Assembly: GCF_015476655.1 (NCBI RefSeq)
Contig: NZ_JABFHF010000013.1
Coordinates: 62,001 to 126,000 of the forward strand
Source: Aquiflexum lacus
Lineage (GTDB): Bacteria; Bacteroidota; Bacteroidia; Cytophagales; Cyclobacteriaceae
Direction of reading: 5' to 3'
Length of the DNA stretch: 64,000 bases
Below, piece after piece: positions 44,757 through 54,254 of the stretch. Every line of letters starts with the position of its first letter. Within the stretch, counting starts at the first letter, position 1. Made by a program: the position numbers and the translations under genes. A model generated the notes under the pieces. That model did no database searches. It had not been told where the DNA came from and saw only the letters and a program-made list of their open reading frames with translations.

Positions 44757-45000
44757 ATCATTCATCAAAAAGATTCTTTAATGGGCCTAAATTCAAACCA
44801 GAGGCCAAAGCGGCCTATTCGGATTCGAATTACCAGCATTTGGGAAAAATCATTGAGGAGGTTTCAGAATATTCCATTCCAGAGATTATGAAAGCTTATA
44901 TCTTCGATCCTTTGGGGCTGAAAAACACCTATGTGTATCAGGATGCATCTGATAATATTCCCAATCCTTTTTTTTGGTTCCAAGAAACTTTGGCTACCCA
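44757..45000 (+). pseudogene. Fragment of another class C beta-lactamase-like gene
   Basis: Downstream of the 43526 gene and in the same frame, the DNA encodes FKPEAKAAYSDSNYQHLGK, IIEEVSEYSIPEIM and YIFDPLGLKNTYVYQD. This is the Tyr-x-Asn region of a class C beta-lactamase-family protein. The SxxK region and the C-terminus are missing. It is a leftover of a second, related gene, and runs toward the GH2 gene end (45039). Confidence 0.7.
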
Positions 45001-45038
45001 AATACATGGCATCGCTCCTATTTCAACTATAATTCCAT

Positions 45039-46883
45039 TTATTTATAAAGCTCCTTATGTAATTTCCTCAAAACCTCCACAGGAAATTTGATCACCTTTC
45101 TATCATAAGTCATCAGTCCATTGGTCTCTATTTCCACATCTGTAGTTTGGGTGTAGACCGCCGCGGCTAGACCTAAGGGAATCAGTGCTTTAAGGTCCAC
45201 GATCAAGCGCTGATATCTCGCCAAAAGTTCTTCCTGGGTTTTGAAGGATTGATAGCCCCAATTGTCCTTGTCCTGCCAGGTATGTCCTTCCACAGGAAGC
45301 CCCAATCCCCCGTATTCTCCCAATACCAGCACATTCACCTTTCCAAACAAATCCGGTGAGGGCATCACAGGATCTGGATAATTGTGCACATCAAAGATAT
45401 CTCCGGTAATTTTATTTCCTTCGAGTTCAAAATTCCCACCTGAGGCAGAATTGACCAATCTTGTTGGATCATAGGCTTGGGTCCATTCGGTGATTTCTTT
45501 GGTTTTGAACTGCCCCCAAGCTTCGTTGAAGGGTACCCAAACTACAATGGATGGAAAATGATGAAATGCATCCATAATGGCTTTCCACTCGGTTTTGAAA
45601 ATTGACTCGGATTCAGGTGTTCTGTCTTTGTCAAGGCCTTTTCGGTAAATGCCGGGTTTGGACTCCCAGACATTTCCCATATCCCCGCTGGGCATATCCT
45701 GCCAAACCAACATACCCAATTTATCACAGTGATAGTACCATCGGGCAGGTTCCACTTTTACATGTTTACGGATCATATTGAAACCCATTTCCTGCGTTTT
45801 GATAATGTCAAAAGCCAAAGCCTCATCCGTAGGCGCAGTGTAAAGACCATCAGGCCACCAACCCTGATCCAAGGGGCCATATTGAAACAAGGACTTTCCG
45901 TTCAGTTCCATTACCTGCATGCCATTGGCATCATAGCCAATGGATATTTTCCTCAAAGCCCCATAGGATTTTACCTGATCCACTACCCTATTGCCACGCT
46001 TCAAGCTGATTTCAAAATCATACAAATGGGGATTTTCAGGTGACCAAGATTTAGGATCGGGTATATTCAAATTCAAACCTTTGCCAACTTCACCCTGAAC
46101 TTCTGCAATTACCTGATCACCATCCAATGCTTTCACTTCCAAAGTAAATTGACCTGAATTCAAATCGTTGCCAGTTTCAATCAGAAACTTGCCATTATCC
46201 CAATCAGGGGTGATTTTTAAAGCTGATATGTATGACTCTGGAACAAATTCCATCCAGACAGTCTGCCAGATCCCTGTCACCGGAGTGTACCAAATACTTC
46301 GTGGCCGATTGATCTGTTTGCCTCTTGGCTGTGGTCCGTCATCAGTCGGATCCCAAACCCTGACCATAATTTCCTGTTGCTGTCCTTTGTTCAACAAGCT
46401 GCTGATATCAAAAGAAAAAGGATCATATCCTCCTTGGTGAACACCGGCTGATTTCCCATTCACAAACACCTCCGCTTCCCAATCCACTGCTCCGAAATGA
46501 AGCATGACTTTTCCTTTTCTGTCCTTATTGGCAATAGTCATTGTCTTTTTATACCAAAGCTCCTTTTCCGCGCCAACAGGTTTCATAACACCCGATAAAT
46601 AAGATTCTACAGGGAAGGGAACCGTGATTATTCCCTGAAATTGTTCAGGTTTACTGCTTCCTTTTTCCAAAATCGCATAATCCCAAGACCCATTCAGATT
46701 GGTCCAATTTTCCCTGACCATCTGCGGTCGGGGATATTCCTGATGTGGTGCACTGGCATCCACTTGTTCAGCCCATGGGGATAGGATCGGATTGGTGTTG
46801 AGGTTTTGGGCTTGTAAAAAAAAGGGCTGAATTAAGAAACCAAATACATAGACATAGTGCAAAATGTGCTTGAAGCTTTTCAT
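45039..46883 (-). CDS. GH2 family glycoside hydrolase (beta-glucuronidase/galactosidase type)
   Basis: A 614-residue exported GH2 enzyme with a signal peptide ending FLQAQ. A jelly-roll sugar-binding domain (about 50-200; LHFGAVDWEAEVFVNGKSAG), an Ig-like domain (about 205-310) and a TIM barrel follow. The acid/base Glu is in WVPFNEAWGQF and the nucleophile Glu in VLVLGEYGGLG. GH2 enzymes cut beta-linked terminal sugars; in this uronate locus, glucuronide or galactoside are both possible. It is the last gene of a minus-strand operon with the enolase-superfamily gene (19-bp gap). Confidence 0.9.
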   Translation of the reverse strand: MKSFKHILHYVYVFGFLIQPFFLQAQNLNTNPILSPWAEQVDASAPHQEYPRPQMVRENWTNLNGSWDYAILEKGSSKPEQFQGIITVPFPVESYLSGVMKPVGAEKELWYKKTMTIANKDRKGKVMLHFGAVDWEAEVFVNGKSAGVHQGGYDPFSFDISSLLNKGQQQEIMVRVWDPTDDGPQPRGKQINRPRSIWYTPVTGIWQTVWMEFVPESYISALKITPDWDNGKFLIETGNDLNSGQFTLEVKALDGDQVIAEVQGEVGKGLNLNIPDPKSWSPENPHLYDFEISLKRGNRVVDQVKSYGALRKISIGYDANGMQVMELNGKSLFQYGPLDQGWWPDGLYTAPTDEALAFDIIKTQEMGFNMIRKHVKVEPARWYYHCDKLGMLVWQDMPSGDMGNVWESKPGIYRKGLDKDRTPESESIFKTEWKAIMDAFHHFPSIVVWVPFNEAWGQFKTKEITEWTQAYDPTRLVNSASGGNFELEGNKITGDIFDVHNYPDPVMPSPDLFGKVNVLVLGEYGGLGLPVEGHTWQDKDNWGYQSFKTQEELLARYQRLIVDLKALIPLGLAAAVYTQTTDVEIETNGLMTYDRKVIKFPVEVLRKLHKELYK

Positions 46884-46902
46884 GTTTGGGTCGGTTGTTG
46901 GG

Positions 46903-48144
46903 TTAAGAATTGATGATTTTGGCTTTTATGAAAATGTATTCATCATATTCCAGACCCAATCCTGGACCTGAGGGAACTTTGATAAAACCATTTTCGATAT
47001 CAAAATGAGGGTAATACCAATCAGGATATTTTTTCTTTCCACCCGGAAATTCCTGATATCCTTCCAATATAGGCGAAACAGAAGCTAATTGAAAGAAAGG
47101 TGCTGCTAAGGGGTCATCTTTTGGGCTATGAGGCGCCAAACTCAATCCATTGGCAATCGCCAATTTTTCCACATAAAATGCCCGCAGCATTCCTCCATTA
47201 TAGTATAAATCCGGTTGAAGCACATGATACACTTTGTTTTGGGCAATATCGCGCCATCTGAGATAGGAAGTATCTTGCTCTCCACCTGCCAGTTTCATGG
47301 TTTTCAGGCTTGCGGCAATCTTTTGATTAGACGCATAGTCCTCCCAATAACAGGGTTCCTCAAAAATGGAAACACCATAATCTTCCAAAAAAGCAGCCAT
47401 TTTTAGTCCTTCCTGAAGATCAAAAGAACTATTGGCATCTGCATAAATGGTCAAATCATCCCCAAAAGTTTTCTTTAACAGTTGAATCAGATTTTCTGAC
47501 CGGCCCGGTGCAGCATCGGCATTGCGGCTCATTCGACCGCCAACTTTTACTTTGACGGCTTTAGCACCTGTCTCGGCAAGTTGTCTTTGAAGATTGGCTA
47601 CTTCTTCCTCGGGGCTGGTTTCACGGGTCAAACTTGAAACATACATGGGAATTTCGGTTCGGATTCTCTTTCCAAAAAAATCAGAGGAAGGAACACCTGC
47701 TGCTTTTCCCAATAAATCCATCACTGCGATTTCGATCTGTCCTATACAATTGAACAATGGAATTCCGGAATACTTATAAACCCCTCTGTCATGAGCGATG
47801 GTATCCAAAATCTGTTCGATATCCCGGGCATCTTTGTCTATAAAAAAGGGTTGAATCAACTTTTTCAGAATCGGTAAGAGAAACTCCATTCTGAAATTAA
47901 GTACAGTGGTACCCTGAAGTCCGTCTTTGGAAGTGACGACAATAAATCGGTTTCCAACTGATTCCAGGACTTCTATTTTTTGAATGAAAATAGGGAATTT
48001 TATCACAGATTGAATGTCCAAAATAGGGGAAGGATAAGTATTCCCATTTTCTTCATTGATTGAATCAGCAAAGGCTTTACCAATATTAATTGATGAGGTC
48101 AATCCTATTACAGCACTTTTTGAGATAAATTCCCGTCTTTTCAT
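46903..48144 (-). CDS. Exported enolase-superfamily (MR/MLE) enzyme
   Basis: A 413-residue mandelate racemase / muconate-lactonizing-type enzyme. The first 25 residues form a Tat-like signal (KRREFISKSAVIGL). The barrel shows the catalytic Lys pair in AVKVKVGGRM, metal ligands in YADANSSFD, IFEEPCYWED and AGGEQD, and a His in LAPHSPKDDP. It would abstract a proton next to a carboxylate, as in acid-sugar dehydratases or epimerases. Its export is unusual, since this superfamily is mostly cytoplasmic. It lies between two GH2 genes in one operon. Confidence 0.87.
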   Translation of the reverse strand: MKRREFISKSAVIGLTSSINIGKAFADSINEENGNTYPSPILDIQSVIKFPIFIQKIEVLESVGNRFIVVTSKDGLQGTTVLNFRMEFLLPILKKLIQPFFIDKDARDIEQILDTIAHDRGVYKYSGIPLFNCIGQIEIAVMDLLGKAAGVPSSDFFGKRIRTEIPMYVSSLTRETSPEEEVANLQRQLAETGAKAVKVKVGGRMSRNADAAPGRSENLIQLLKKTFGDDLTIYADANSSFDLQEGLKMAAFLEDYGVSIFEEPCYWEDYASNQKIAASLKTMKLAGGEQDTSYLRWRDIAQNKVYHVLQPDLYYNGGMLRAFYVEKLAIANGLSLAPHSPKDDPLAAPFFQLASVSPILEGYQEFPGGKKKYPDWYYPHFDIENGFIKVPSGPGLGLEYDEYIFIKAKIINS

Positions 48145-48171
48145 TTTAATTCAATTTCCTTTTTGATCAGT

Positions 48172-50976
48172 TTACTTAAAATCAAACCATAGTTTTATCC
48201 CAAAAGGGGTATCTCCTGTATGGCTTACGCCACTGCCTTTTTCACCACTCGGACCCATCGTCTCGGGTCCAGAGAATTTATTACCAATAGGCGATATCTG
48301 ATGGAGGAAAGATATATCGCCTTTTGGCATTTTTGGAGTAACTCCTGCAGTGGCATGGGGTGGATTTTCGGGATTGTACAGTTTGAAAAACATTCCCGGT
48401 GTGCCGGAATATATTTGGATATTTCCTTCTTCCGTCTGCAGTTCCATGGCATATAGATTGGCATGGTAGCCTTTGAATTCGGGATAAATCAAGTTATCAT
48501 AACTGTAACCAGTCATGGTATTGTTATAAGCTTTTTCCCATAAGCCAAATTCAGCGCCTTTTAACCTGTTTTTCCAAACCCTATAAGGACCATCTCCTAC
48601 CCACGTCACACCTTTTACCTTTTCTTCAGGATAAGAAAATGATATCCCCAAATAGTCAATGCCTCCACCACCAAAGGCAGGACCATTGGATTCAAAAGAC
48701 AACAGTCCGGAACTATGGACAGTCCAAGTAGCCTTTTTGGGATAGGCTGAATAGGCTATGTGGACCTGAATACTTCCCTCCTCGTCCATTTCCCAATACA
48801 CTTTTTCCACCTGTGAATCCATTCCTTCCACCATTGGGCCGTTGGCAAATGAAAAGAACTTTGTTCCGTTTTGAACTTTAGTCAAACCACCTGTTTCAAG
48901 ATCAAAAGAATAAGTCATCTCTCCTGCCTGTATTTTCAATTGACCGTTTTCTTCCTCCATTTGAACCATATTCATTTCACTTGAACCGGATTCAATTAAT
49001 TCTCTTGTTAAAAAGTCCGAAGGAGGGTGAATTGGCCAACTCCAAGTATATAATTCCTTACCATTCCAATCAAAGGCACTAATTGAGAGGTAATCCGATT
49101 GATCAAAATTATCAGGAAGGTCTAGGTCTATTCTCTTTGTTTCACCTGGAAGTACGTCAGGAAGGTTGATTAGTTTTTTATGGACATCACTTTGACTCTC
49201 TAAGCCATTGATAGAAAAAAGTTTCCATTCAAGTTTGCAGTCCTCTAATGAGGAATAGATATATTGATTTTCTATTAAAATCTCCCCGTTGAAATTGGCG
49301 TTGAGGTTGAAAGGCTGAACTTGTATCGGGGACCATATTTCCTTTATGGTGTAAAAACTTCCTTCCTTTTCTTTATAAGGGCCCAAAATTCCGTCAGGGG
49401 CATGGTTATCATCAGCATCCAACTCTCCGTTTCTATCTGTTCTGACCACTGCTTCATCTGCAAACACCCAAAGAAACCCACCGGAATAAACCGGATTTCT
49501 TTTGAATGCATGCCAATAGTCATCCAATCCTGCACCATGACCGCCATCATAAAGTCCATGCATAAATTCCGTGGGCATGAACGGAACCTGGCCATGGGTC
49601 AATCTTTGTACGCCTGCATTATATTTAAAATAGTGGAAGATATCCATGCCATTCCTGATTAACCATGGGTAGATGACTGGCCGTTTTTGGATATCGTATT
49701 CATGAAACCATTTCTCATTTTCAAAATCCCAACCCCCTTCATTGCCGTGGTCCCATATCACTACCGAAGGATGATTGGCATCTTTGAGGACGGTGGCTTT
49801 GATGACCTTCGGCCCGACTTCGGTATCATAGCCTTGCTGCCAACCTGCCACCTCATCCAAAACAAACAAGCCGAGAGAATCGCAAAGGTCCAAAAACCGC
49901 TCATCAGGTGGGTAATGCGACATCCTTACCGCATTCATGTTCATCTCCTTCATCAACAAGATATCTTCCAAATGATTGGCTTCACTCAAAGCTCTACCTG
50001 AATTAGGATAAAATGAATGCCTGTTCACTCCTTTGAAGACAACTCGTTTGCCGTTGACATAAATCCCATCCTGTTCCCTCAGTTCAACTGTCCTGAATCC
50101 AAAGTTCTCCTTCTTTTGAAAAACGATATTTTCATTTTGCATCAAGATAAATGATGCCTCGTACAGATGAGGGTGTTCGGGGTTCCATGTTTTGATACCT
50201 TCAATTTTTCCTGAAAGCCAAGAATCCTCGCTTATATCTGCTGATTCAATGCTTCTTATTCCTAAATCAGAACCTTTTTCTCTGATCTCAATTTTAACTT
50301 TGGCATTTTTGGGTGGATTATTGATTTCAATCAGACTGTTGAAAGTACCATCTGCTTTGGCATCTATTGCAAGTCTTGTAAAATGTGCATTGGGTAAAAC
50401 TTCCAGGTAAACCGGTCTGAAAATCCCACCAAAAATCCAAAAATCGGCTTCTCTTTCTGCCCTGTTCACCGAAGCATTTGCAGAGTGCTTGTTTACTTCT
50501 ACTTCTAGGACATTATTCTTGCCATAATTAACCAATTTGGAGATGTCATAGTTAAATCTATAAAAACCACCTTGATGCATTTCCCCAACAGATTTCCCAT
50601 TGATTTTAACCTTGGTATCGGTCATTGCCCCTTCAAAAATAATGTTGATGGTTTTTCCTCTCCAATCTGAAGGTACCTCAAAGGAATGTTTGTAAAACCC
50701 GGTTTCCTTTCCTAAAACCCGCTCGGCGTTTTTATGGTCGTGTCCGTAATTGTAGGTACCGAAACCATGCAGTTCCCAATTAGAGGGAACAGGAATGGTA
50801 CTCCAAGTTTCAGCTTCCCGGCCATCCGATACCATAAATTCCCAATCTACCGTTTCTGCGGCATCCTTACCGGAAAGGTAAATTCTTTGATAATCCACCT
50901 GGGCCAAACTGGAATGCAGAATAGAAAAAATCAGAAAAATAGATGTCAGCGTATTTTTGAGCGTATTGGAGTTCAT
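48172..50976 (-). CDS. Large GH2 beta-galactosidase-type glycoside hydrolase
   Basis: A 934-residue exported enzyme with a signal peptide ending HSSLAQ. Domains in order: jelly roll (about 40-190; INIIFEGAMTDTKVKINGKSVG), Ig-like, TIM barrel with the acid/base Glu in IWDHGNEGGWDF and nucleophile Glu in MPTEFMHGLY, another beta domain, and a C-terminal beta-galactosidase small-chain-like domain (about 680-930; YSFDLETGGLTKVQNG). The ATG at 50976 is preferred over one 17 residues upstream. It is the first gene of the three-gene minus-strand operon, with a LacI-type site 127 bp upstream. Confidence 0.9.
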   Translation of the reverse strand: MNSNTLKNTLTSIFLIFSILHSSLAQVDYQRIYLSGKDAAETVDWEFMVSDGREAETWSTIPVPSNWELHGFGTYNYGHDHKNAERVLGKETGFYKHSFEVPSDWRGKTINIIFEGAMTDTKVKINGKSVGEMHQGGFYRFNYDISKLVNYGKNNVLEVEVNKHSANASVNRAEREADFWIFGGIFRPVYLEVLPNAHFTRLAIDAKADGTFNSLIEINNPPKNAKVKIEIREKGSDLGIRSIESADISEDSWLSGKIEGIKTWNPEHPHLYEASFILMQNENIVFQKKENFGFRTVELREQDGIYVNGKRVVFKGVNRHSFYPNSGRALSEANHLEDILLMKEMNMNAVRMSHYPPDERFLDLCDSLGLFVLDEVAGWQQGYDTEVGPKVIKATVLKDANHPSVVIWDHGNEGGWDFENEKWFHEYDIQKRPVIYPWLIRNGMDIFHYFKYNAGVQRLTHGQVPFMPTEFMHGLYDGGHGAGLDDYWHAFKRNPVYSGGFLWVFADEAVVRTDRNGELDADDNHAPDGILGPYKEKEGSFYTIKEIWSPIQVQPFNLNANFNGEILIENQYIYSSLEDCKLEWKLFSINGLESQSDVHKKLINLPDVLPGETKRIDLDLPDNFDQSDYLSISAFDWNGKELYTWSWPIHPPSDFLTRELIESGSSEMNMVQMEEENGQLKIQAGEMTYSFDLETGGLTKVQNGTKFFSFANGPMVEGMDSQVEKVYWEMDEEGSIQVHIAYSAYPKKATWTVHSSGLLSFESNGPAFGGGGIDYLGISFSYPEEKVKGVTWVGDGPYRVWKNRLKGAEFGLWEKAYNNTMTGYSYDNLIYPEFKGYHANLYAMELQTEEGNIQIYSGTPGMFFKLYNPENPPHATAGVTPKMPKGDISFLHQISPIGNKFSGPETMGPSGEKGSGVSHTGDTPFGIKLWFDFK

Positions 50977-51077
50977 CCTGGTTATTTTAGGTTTAAGGGT
51001 ATTAGGGAAGAATATAAAATATTCCACTTATCACTTTCGACTACATACATTCTAAGATAGTTCTTAAATTCAATTAT

Positions 51078-51085
51078 CAAAATTA
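51078..51085 (-). promoter_or_regulatory. Possible -7 box for the GH2 operon
   Basis: The minus strand reads TAATTTTG, matching TAnnTTTG, about 100 bp upstream of the GH2 ATG at 50976. The LacI-type palindrome at 51103-51116 would overlap the -33 region of this promoter, a position that suits repression. Confidence 0.4.
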
Positions 51086-51102
51086 CAAAAGTCACTTACT
51101 CT

Positions 51103-51116
51103 CGAAATCGTTTGCG
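51103..51116. promoter_or_regulatory. LacI-type operator between GH2 and DUF1080 operons
   Basis: CGAAATCGTTTGCG is an imperfect palindrome with the central CG and AATCG/TTT core seen at 54078 and 60143. It lies between the divergent GH2 and DUF1080 operons, so a single bound LacI dimer could control both. Confidence 0.65.
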
Positions 51117-51190
51117 TAATCAGCTGGTCAGGTTGCTTGAATTACATACACTTAATGTAGAACTTGACAAATATTAAAATAACCCAAAAT

Positions 51191-52576
51191 ATGAAAAAGT
51201 CAGTATTGCTATTAATGATGCTAGGATGTATGGGTATCATTTCCTGTGAATCTCCCAATTCGGGGAATACATCTTCAGAATGGAATAATATATTCAATGG
51301 TGAAAACCTGGAAGGCTGGAAAGTGGTCGGAGGTGCAGCGCCTTTTGAAGTCAAGGATTCGGAAATCATAGGTTATGCCAAAGCCAATACCCCGAATACT
51401 TTTTTGATAACTGAAAAAGAATATTCGGATTATATTCTGGAACTCGATTTAAAAATCGAAGACCTTTCCAGCAACTCGGGAATTATGGTCAGGGGTCAGT
51501 TTGATCCGACCAAAAGGGATGGACAAGGTTTGGTTTTTGGATATCAGATAGAAGCAGACCCTACTGCCCGTTCTTGGTCGGGCGGATTATATGATGAAGC
51601 GCGAAGAGGTTGGTTGTATCCATTGGACTTAAATCCCAAAGCCAAGGAAGCTTTTAAAATGGGTGAATGGAATTCTTATCGAATTGAAGCCATAGGTAAA
51701 GAAATCAAAACCTGGATCAATGGTCAGGAGGTCGCCTATGTTGTGGATGATATGGATTCAAGGGGATTTATTGGATTGCAGGTGCATAGCATTGGAAATC
51801 CCGAAGATGAAGGGAATAAGACTTATTTCAGAAATGTCAGGGTACAAACGGAGAACTTAACTCCTACCCCATTTCAGGGAGATGTATTTGTAGTCAATAC
51901 TGGATTGAACGAACTGACTGATTTTGAAAAAGAAAAGGGATGGGAACTATTGTTCAACGGCCAAAATTCAGATGGCTGGAAAGGTGCCTATAAAGAAACT
52001 TTTCCTGATAAGGGCTGGCACGTTAATGATGGTATATTAACCATTGAAAAAGCAGATGGTGGTGAGTCCAGCAATTTTGGAGATATTGTTACTGTTGAAA
52101 AATACAGTGCATTTGACCTGGCCTTTGATTTTAAAATGACTGAAGGTGCCAATAGTGGGGTTAAATATTTTGTGACATTAAGTGAAGGAAACAAAGGATC
52201 GGCTATTGGTTTGGAATATCAAATCTTAGATGACGAAAGACATCCTGATGCCAAAATGGGTATCGATGGCAACAGAACCTTGTCTTCCCTTTACGACCTT
52301 ATCAAAGCAGATAAAAAACCACGATTCGTCAAAGGTCCTGGGGAATGGAACAAAGGTCGGGTTGTTGTATATCCTGATAACAAAGTAGAACATTACCTCA
52401 ATGGCGTAAAAGTAGTGGAATTTGTCAGGGGTTCACAGGAATACCGAGACCTTGTAGCCATCAGTAAGTATAAAATTTGGGATAATTTTGGTGAAGCCCC
52501 AGAAGGACATATCCTGCTTCAGGACCATGGAGATGAAGTCCATTTCAAAAATATCAAAATCAAGAAATTGAAGTAA
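51191..52576 (+). CDS. Double DUF1080 (3-keto-disaccharide hydrolase-like) lipoprotein
   Basis: A 461-residue lipoprotein with the lipobox IISC (Cys near 18). Two DUF1080 jelly-roll domains in tandem (about 25-230 and 250-458) each open with a FNG-type loop (IFNGENLEGWKVVGG and LFNGQNSDGWKGAYK). Each has the concanavalin-like core; the family includes 3-keto-disaccharide hydrolases. The ATG at 51191 replaces a TTG 9 codons upstream. The Gfo/Idh oxidoreductase gene follows by 11 bp, so the two likely act on one keto-sugar. Confidence 0.88.
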   Translation: MKKSVLLLMMLGCMGIISCESPNSGNTSSEWNNIFNGENLEGWKVVGGAAPFEVKDSEIIGYAKANTPNTFLITEKEYSDYILELDLKIEDLSSNSGIMVRGQFDPTKRDGQGLVFGYQIEADPTARSWSGGLYDEARRGWLYPLDLNPKAKEAFKMGEWNSYRIEAIGKEIKTWINGQEVAYVVDDMDSRGFIGLQVHSIGNPEDEGNKTYFRNVRVQTENLTPTPFQGDVFVVNTGLNELTDFEKEKGWELLFNGQNSDGWKGAYKETFPDKGWHVNDGILTIEKADGGESSNFGDIVTVEKYSAFDLAFDFKMTEGANSGVKYFVTLSEGNKGSAIGLEYQILDDERHPDAKMGIDGNRTLSSLYDLIKADKKPRFVKGPGEWNKGRVVVYPDNKVEHYLNGVKVVEFVRGSQEYRDLVAISKYKIWDNFGEAPEGHILLQDHGDEVHFKNIKIKKLK

Positions 52577-52587
52577 ACCCAAAAACA

Positions 52588-53937
52588 ATGAATATTGATA
52601 AAAAAAACAGACGTGAGTTTTTGAAGAAATCAACCTTGGCCACAGTAGGACTCTCGTCCTTGGGGGCTATGGGTTTTTCAGCAAAAAGTTATGGTAATAT
52701 AATTGGATCCAATGATAGATTGAATGTTGCAATTGCAGGACTTGGAAGAAGGTTGGGAGCATTTTATGCACCAATCAGCGATCCTAACAACAATGTGAAG
52801 CTGGTAACCCTATGTGATGTCATGGAATCTCAAAGAGGAAAGGCTGCTACGAATTTTACCAAATATATTGATTACAAACCAAAATTGGAAAACAGTATTC
52901 TCAAGGTAATTGAGGACAAAGAAATCGATGTGCTGATCAATGCGACTCCTGACCATTGGCATGCCCCCGGTACATGGTTGGCTGTGGAAAACGGCAAACA
53001 TGTTTATGTAGAAAAACCCTGTAGCCACACCCCCCGGGAAGGGGAAATTTTGCTGGAATACAAAAAGAAGTACGGCAAGGTGATCCAAATGGGAAACCAA
53101 CAGCGATCCTCTGACCACACCATAGAAATCATCAATCAGATCCACAATGGCGTGATCGGAAAAGCGTACATGGCTACTGCATTTTATATCAATCAACGCG
53201 GGGAAGTTCCAGTTGCAAAAGAAGCTGCTCCTCCAACAGGTCTGGATTGGGAGCTTTTCCAAGGACCTGCTCCAAGAAGAAAATATACTCATGATACGTG
53301 GAATTATAACTGGCATTGGTATGGTTGGGATTATGGAACTGCCGAAACAGGAAATAATGCCACCCATGAATTGGACGTCGCCAGATGGGCGCTTCAGGTA
53401 GAATACCCTAAGCATGTCCATGTAGATGCCGAAAAATACCACTTTGTAGATGATGGTTGGACCATGTATGACACTATGTTGGCTACCTTTAAATTTGATG
53501 GTGATAAAACGATACAATGGGATGGGAAAAGCAGGAACGGCCACAATACTTATGGCATGGACCGTGGCACCATTATTTATGGCACAGAAGGTTCCGTGAT
53601 TGTAGATAGGGGTCACTACAAATTATTTGACCGTGGAGGCAAATTAATAAAAGAAGTCAAATCAGGAAGTGTAGAAGGAAGTACCAACCTTGGTGGAGGC
53701 GGTGATATGACCACTGTACATGTGAGCAATTTCTTTGCTGCGATCAGGGGTAAAGAAAAGCAAAATTCCACTATTGATGACGGGGCAGTCAGCACATTGC
53801 TGTGCCATTTGGCCAATATCTCCTACCGTATCGGTGAGAATTTTGATTGTAATCCTGCCAATGGTCATATCTATAATAGAAAAGGAATGGAATTGTGGTC
53901 AAAAGCCTATGAAAAAGGTTGGGAACCTAAAGTCTAA
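52588..53937 (+). CDS. Tat-exported Gfo/Idh/MocA family oxidoreductase
   Basis: A 449-residue oxidoreductase with a Tat signal (NRREFLKKSTLATVGL). The Rossmann loop is IAGLGRRLGAF and the family motif is VEKPCSHTPREG; the catalytic region holds TPDHWHAPG. The later part has NATHELDVARWAL, close to the sugar-binding His of this group. It likely oxidises or reduces a sugar hydroxyl with a tightly bound NAD(H) in the periplasm, partnering the DUF1080 protein. A terminator follows. Confidence 0.9.
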   Translation: MNIDKKNRREFLKKSTLATVGLSSLGAMGFSAKSYGNIIGSNDRLNVAIAGLGRRLGAFYAPISDPNNNVKLVTLCDVMESQRGKAATNFTKYIDYKPKLENSILKVIEDKEIDVLINATPDHWHAPGTWLAVENGKHVYVEKPCSHTPREGEILLEYKKKYGKVIQMGNQQRSSDHTIEIINQIHNGVIGKAYMATAFYINQRGEVPVAKEAAPPTGLDWELFQGPAPRRKYTHDTWNYNWHWYGWDYGTAETGNNATHELDVARWALQVEYPKHVHVDAEKYHFVDDGWTMYDTMLATFKFDGDKTIQWDGKSRNGHNTYGMDRGTIIYGTEGSVIVDRGHYKLFDRGGKLIKEVKSGSVEGSTNLGGGGDMTTVHVSNFFAAIRGKEKQNSTIDDGAVSTLLCHLANISYRIGENFDCNPANGHIYNRKGMELWSKAYEKGWEPKV

Positions 53938-53961
53938 GTAAAAACTTCCTTAACATTTATC

Positions 53962-53998
53962 AAGCCTTTGGGGACAAAATACCCAAAGGCTTTTTTAT
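53962..53998 (+). terminator. Rho-independent terminator after the Gfo/Idh gene
   Basis: An 11-bp stem (AAGCCTTTGGG at 53962-53972 and CCCAAAGGCTT at 53982-53992) is followed by a T run. It starts 25 nt after the stop codon. Confidence 0.8.
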
Positions 53999-54077
53999 TT
54001 TTTTTTATCAATATTTAATACAATAAGCTTAGCATTATCTTTTAAAAGTCAAGATTAAAATAGTTAGAATCATTTTT

Positions 54078-54091
54078 CGCAATCGATTCCG
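54078..54091. promoter_or_regulatory. LacI-type operator upstream of susC
   Basis: CGCAATCGATTCCG is the best palindrome of the set, with 8 of 10 outer positions symmetric when extended. It lies 164 bp before the susC ATG and matches the sites at 51103 and 60143. Confidence 0.7.
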
Positions 54092-54254
54092 TAACTTAAA
54101 CAACCTCCCTTAAATTCTTCACCACAATACAGTTAAATTTAATTTCAATCGGCTGGAAATAATACCCAAAGATGCTAAGGGATTTACACCTAGTATTAAA
54201 TAGTAGAAATAAATAAACTTATTTTCTTTATAATTAACCATAACCCAATCAAAC

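Larger units (their letters stand above)
53938..54254. other. 317-bp gap before susC, content described
   Basis: This gap holds the terminator (53962-53998) of the upstream gene pair, the LacI-type operator at 54078-54091 and the susC leader of about 160 nt. I see no TAnnTTTG box, so the promoter is uncertain. No gene is visible. Confidence 0.6.

Noticed and set aside
52810-53616. Long minus-strand frame opposite the Gfo/Idh gene (268 codons)
   Set aside because: It lies wholly antisense to a well-supported gene and has no family motif.
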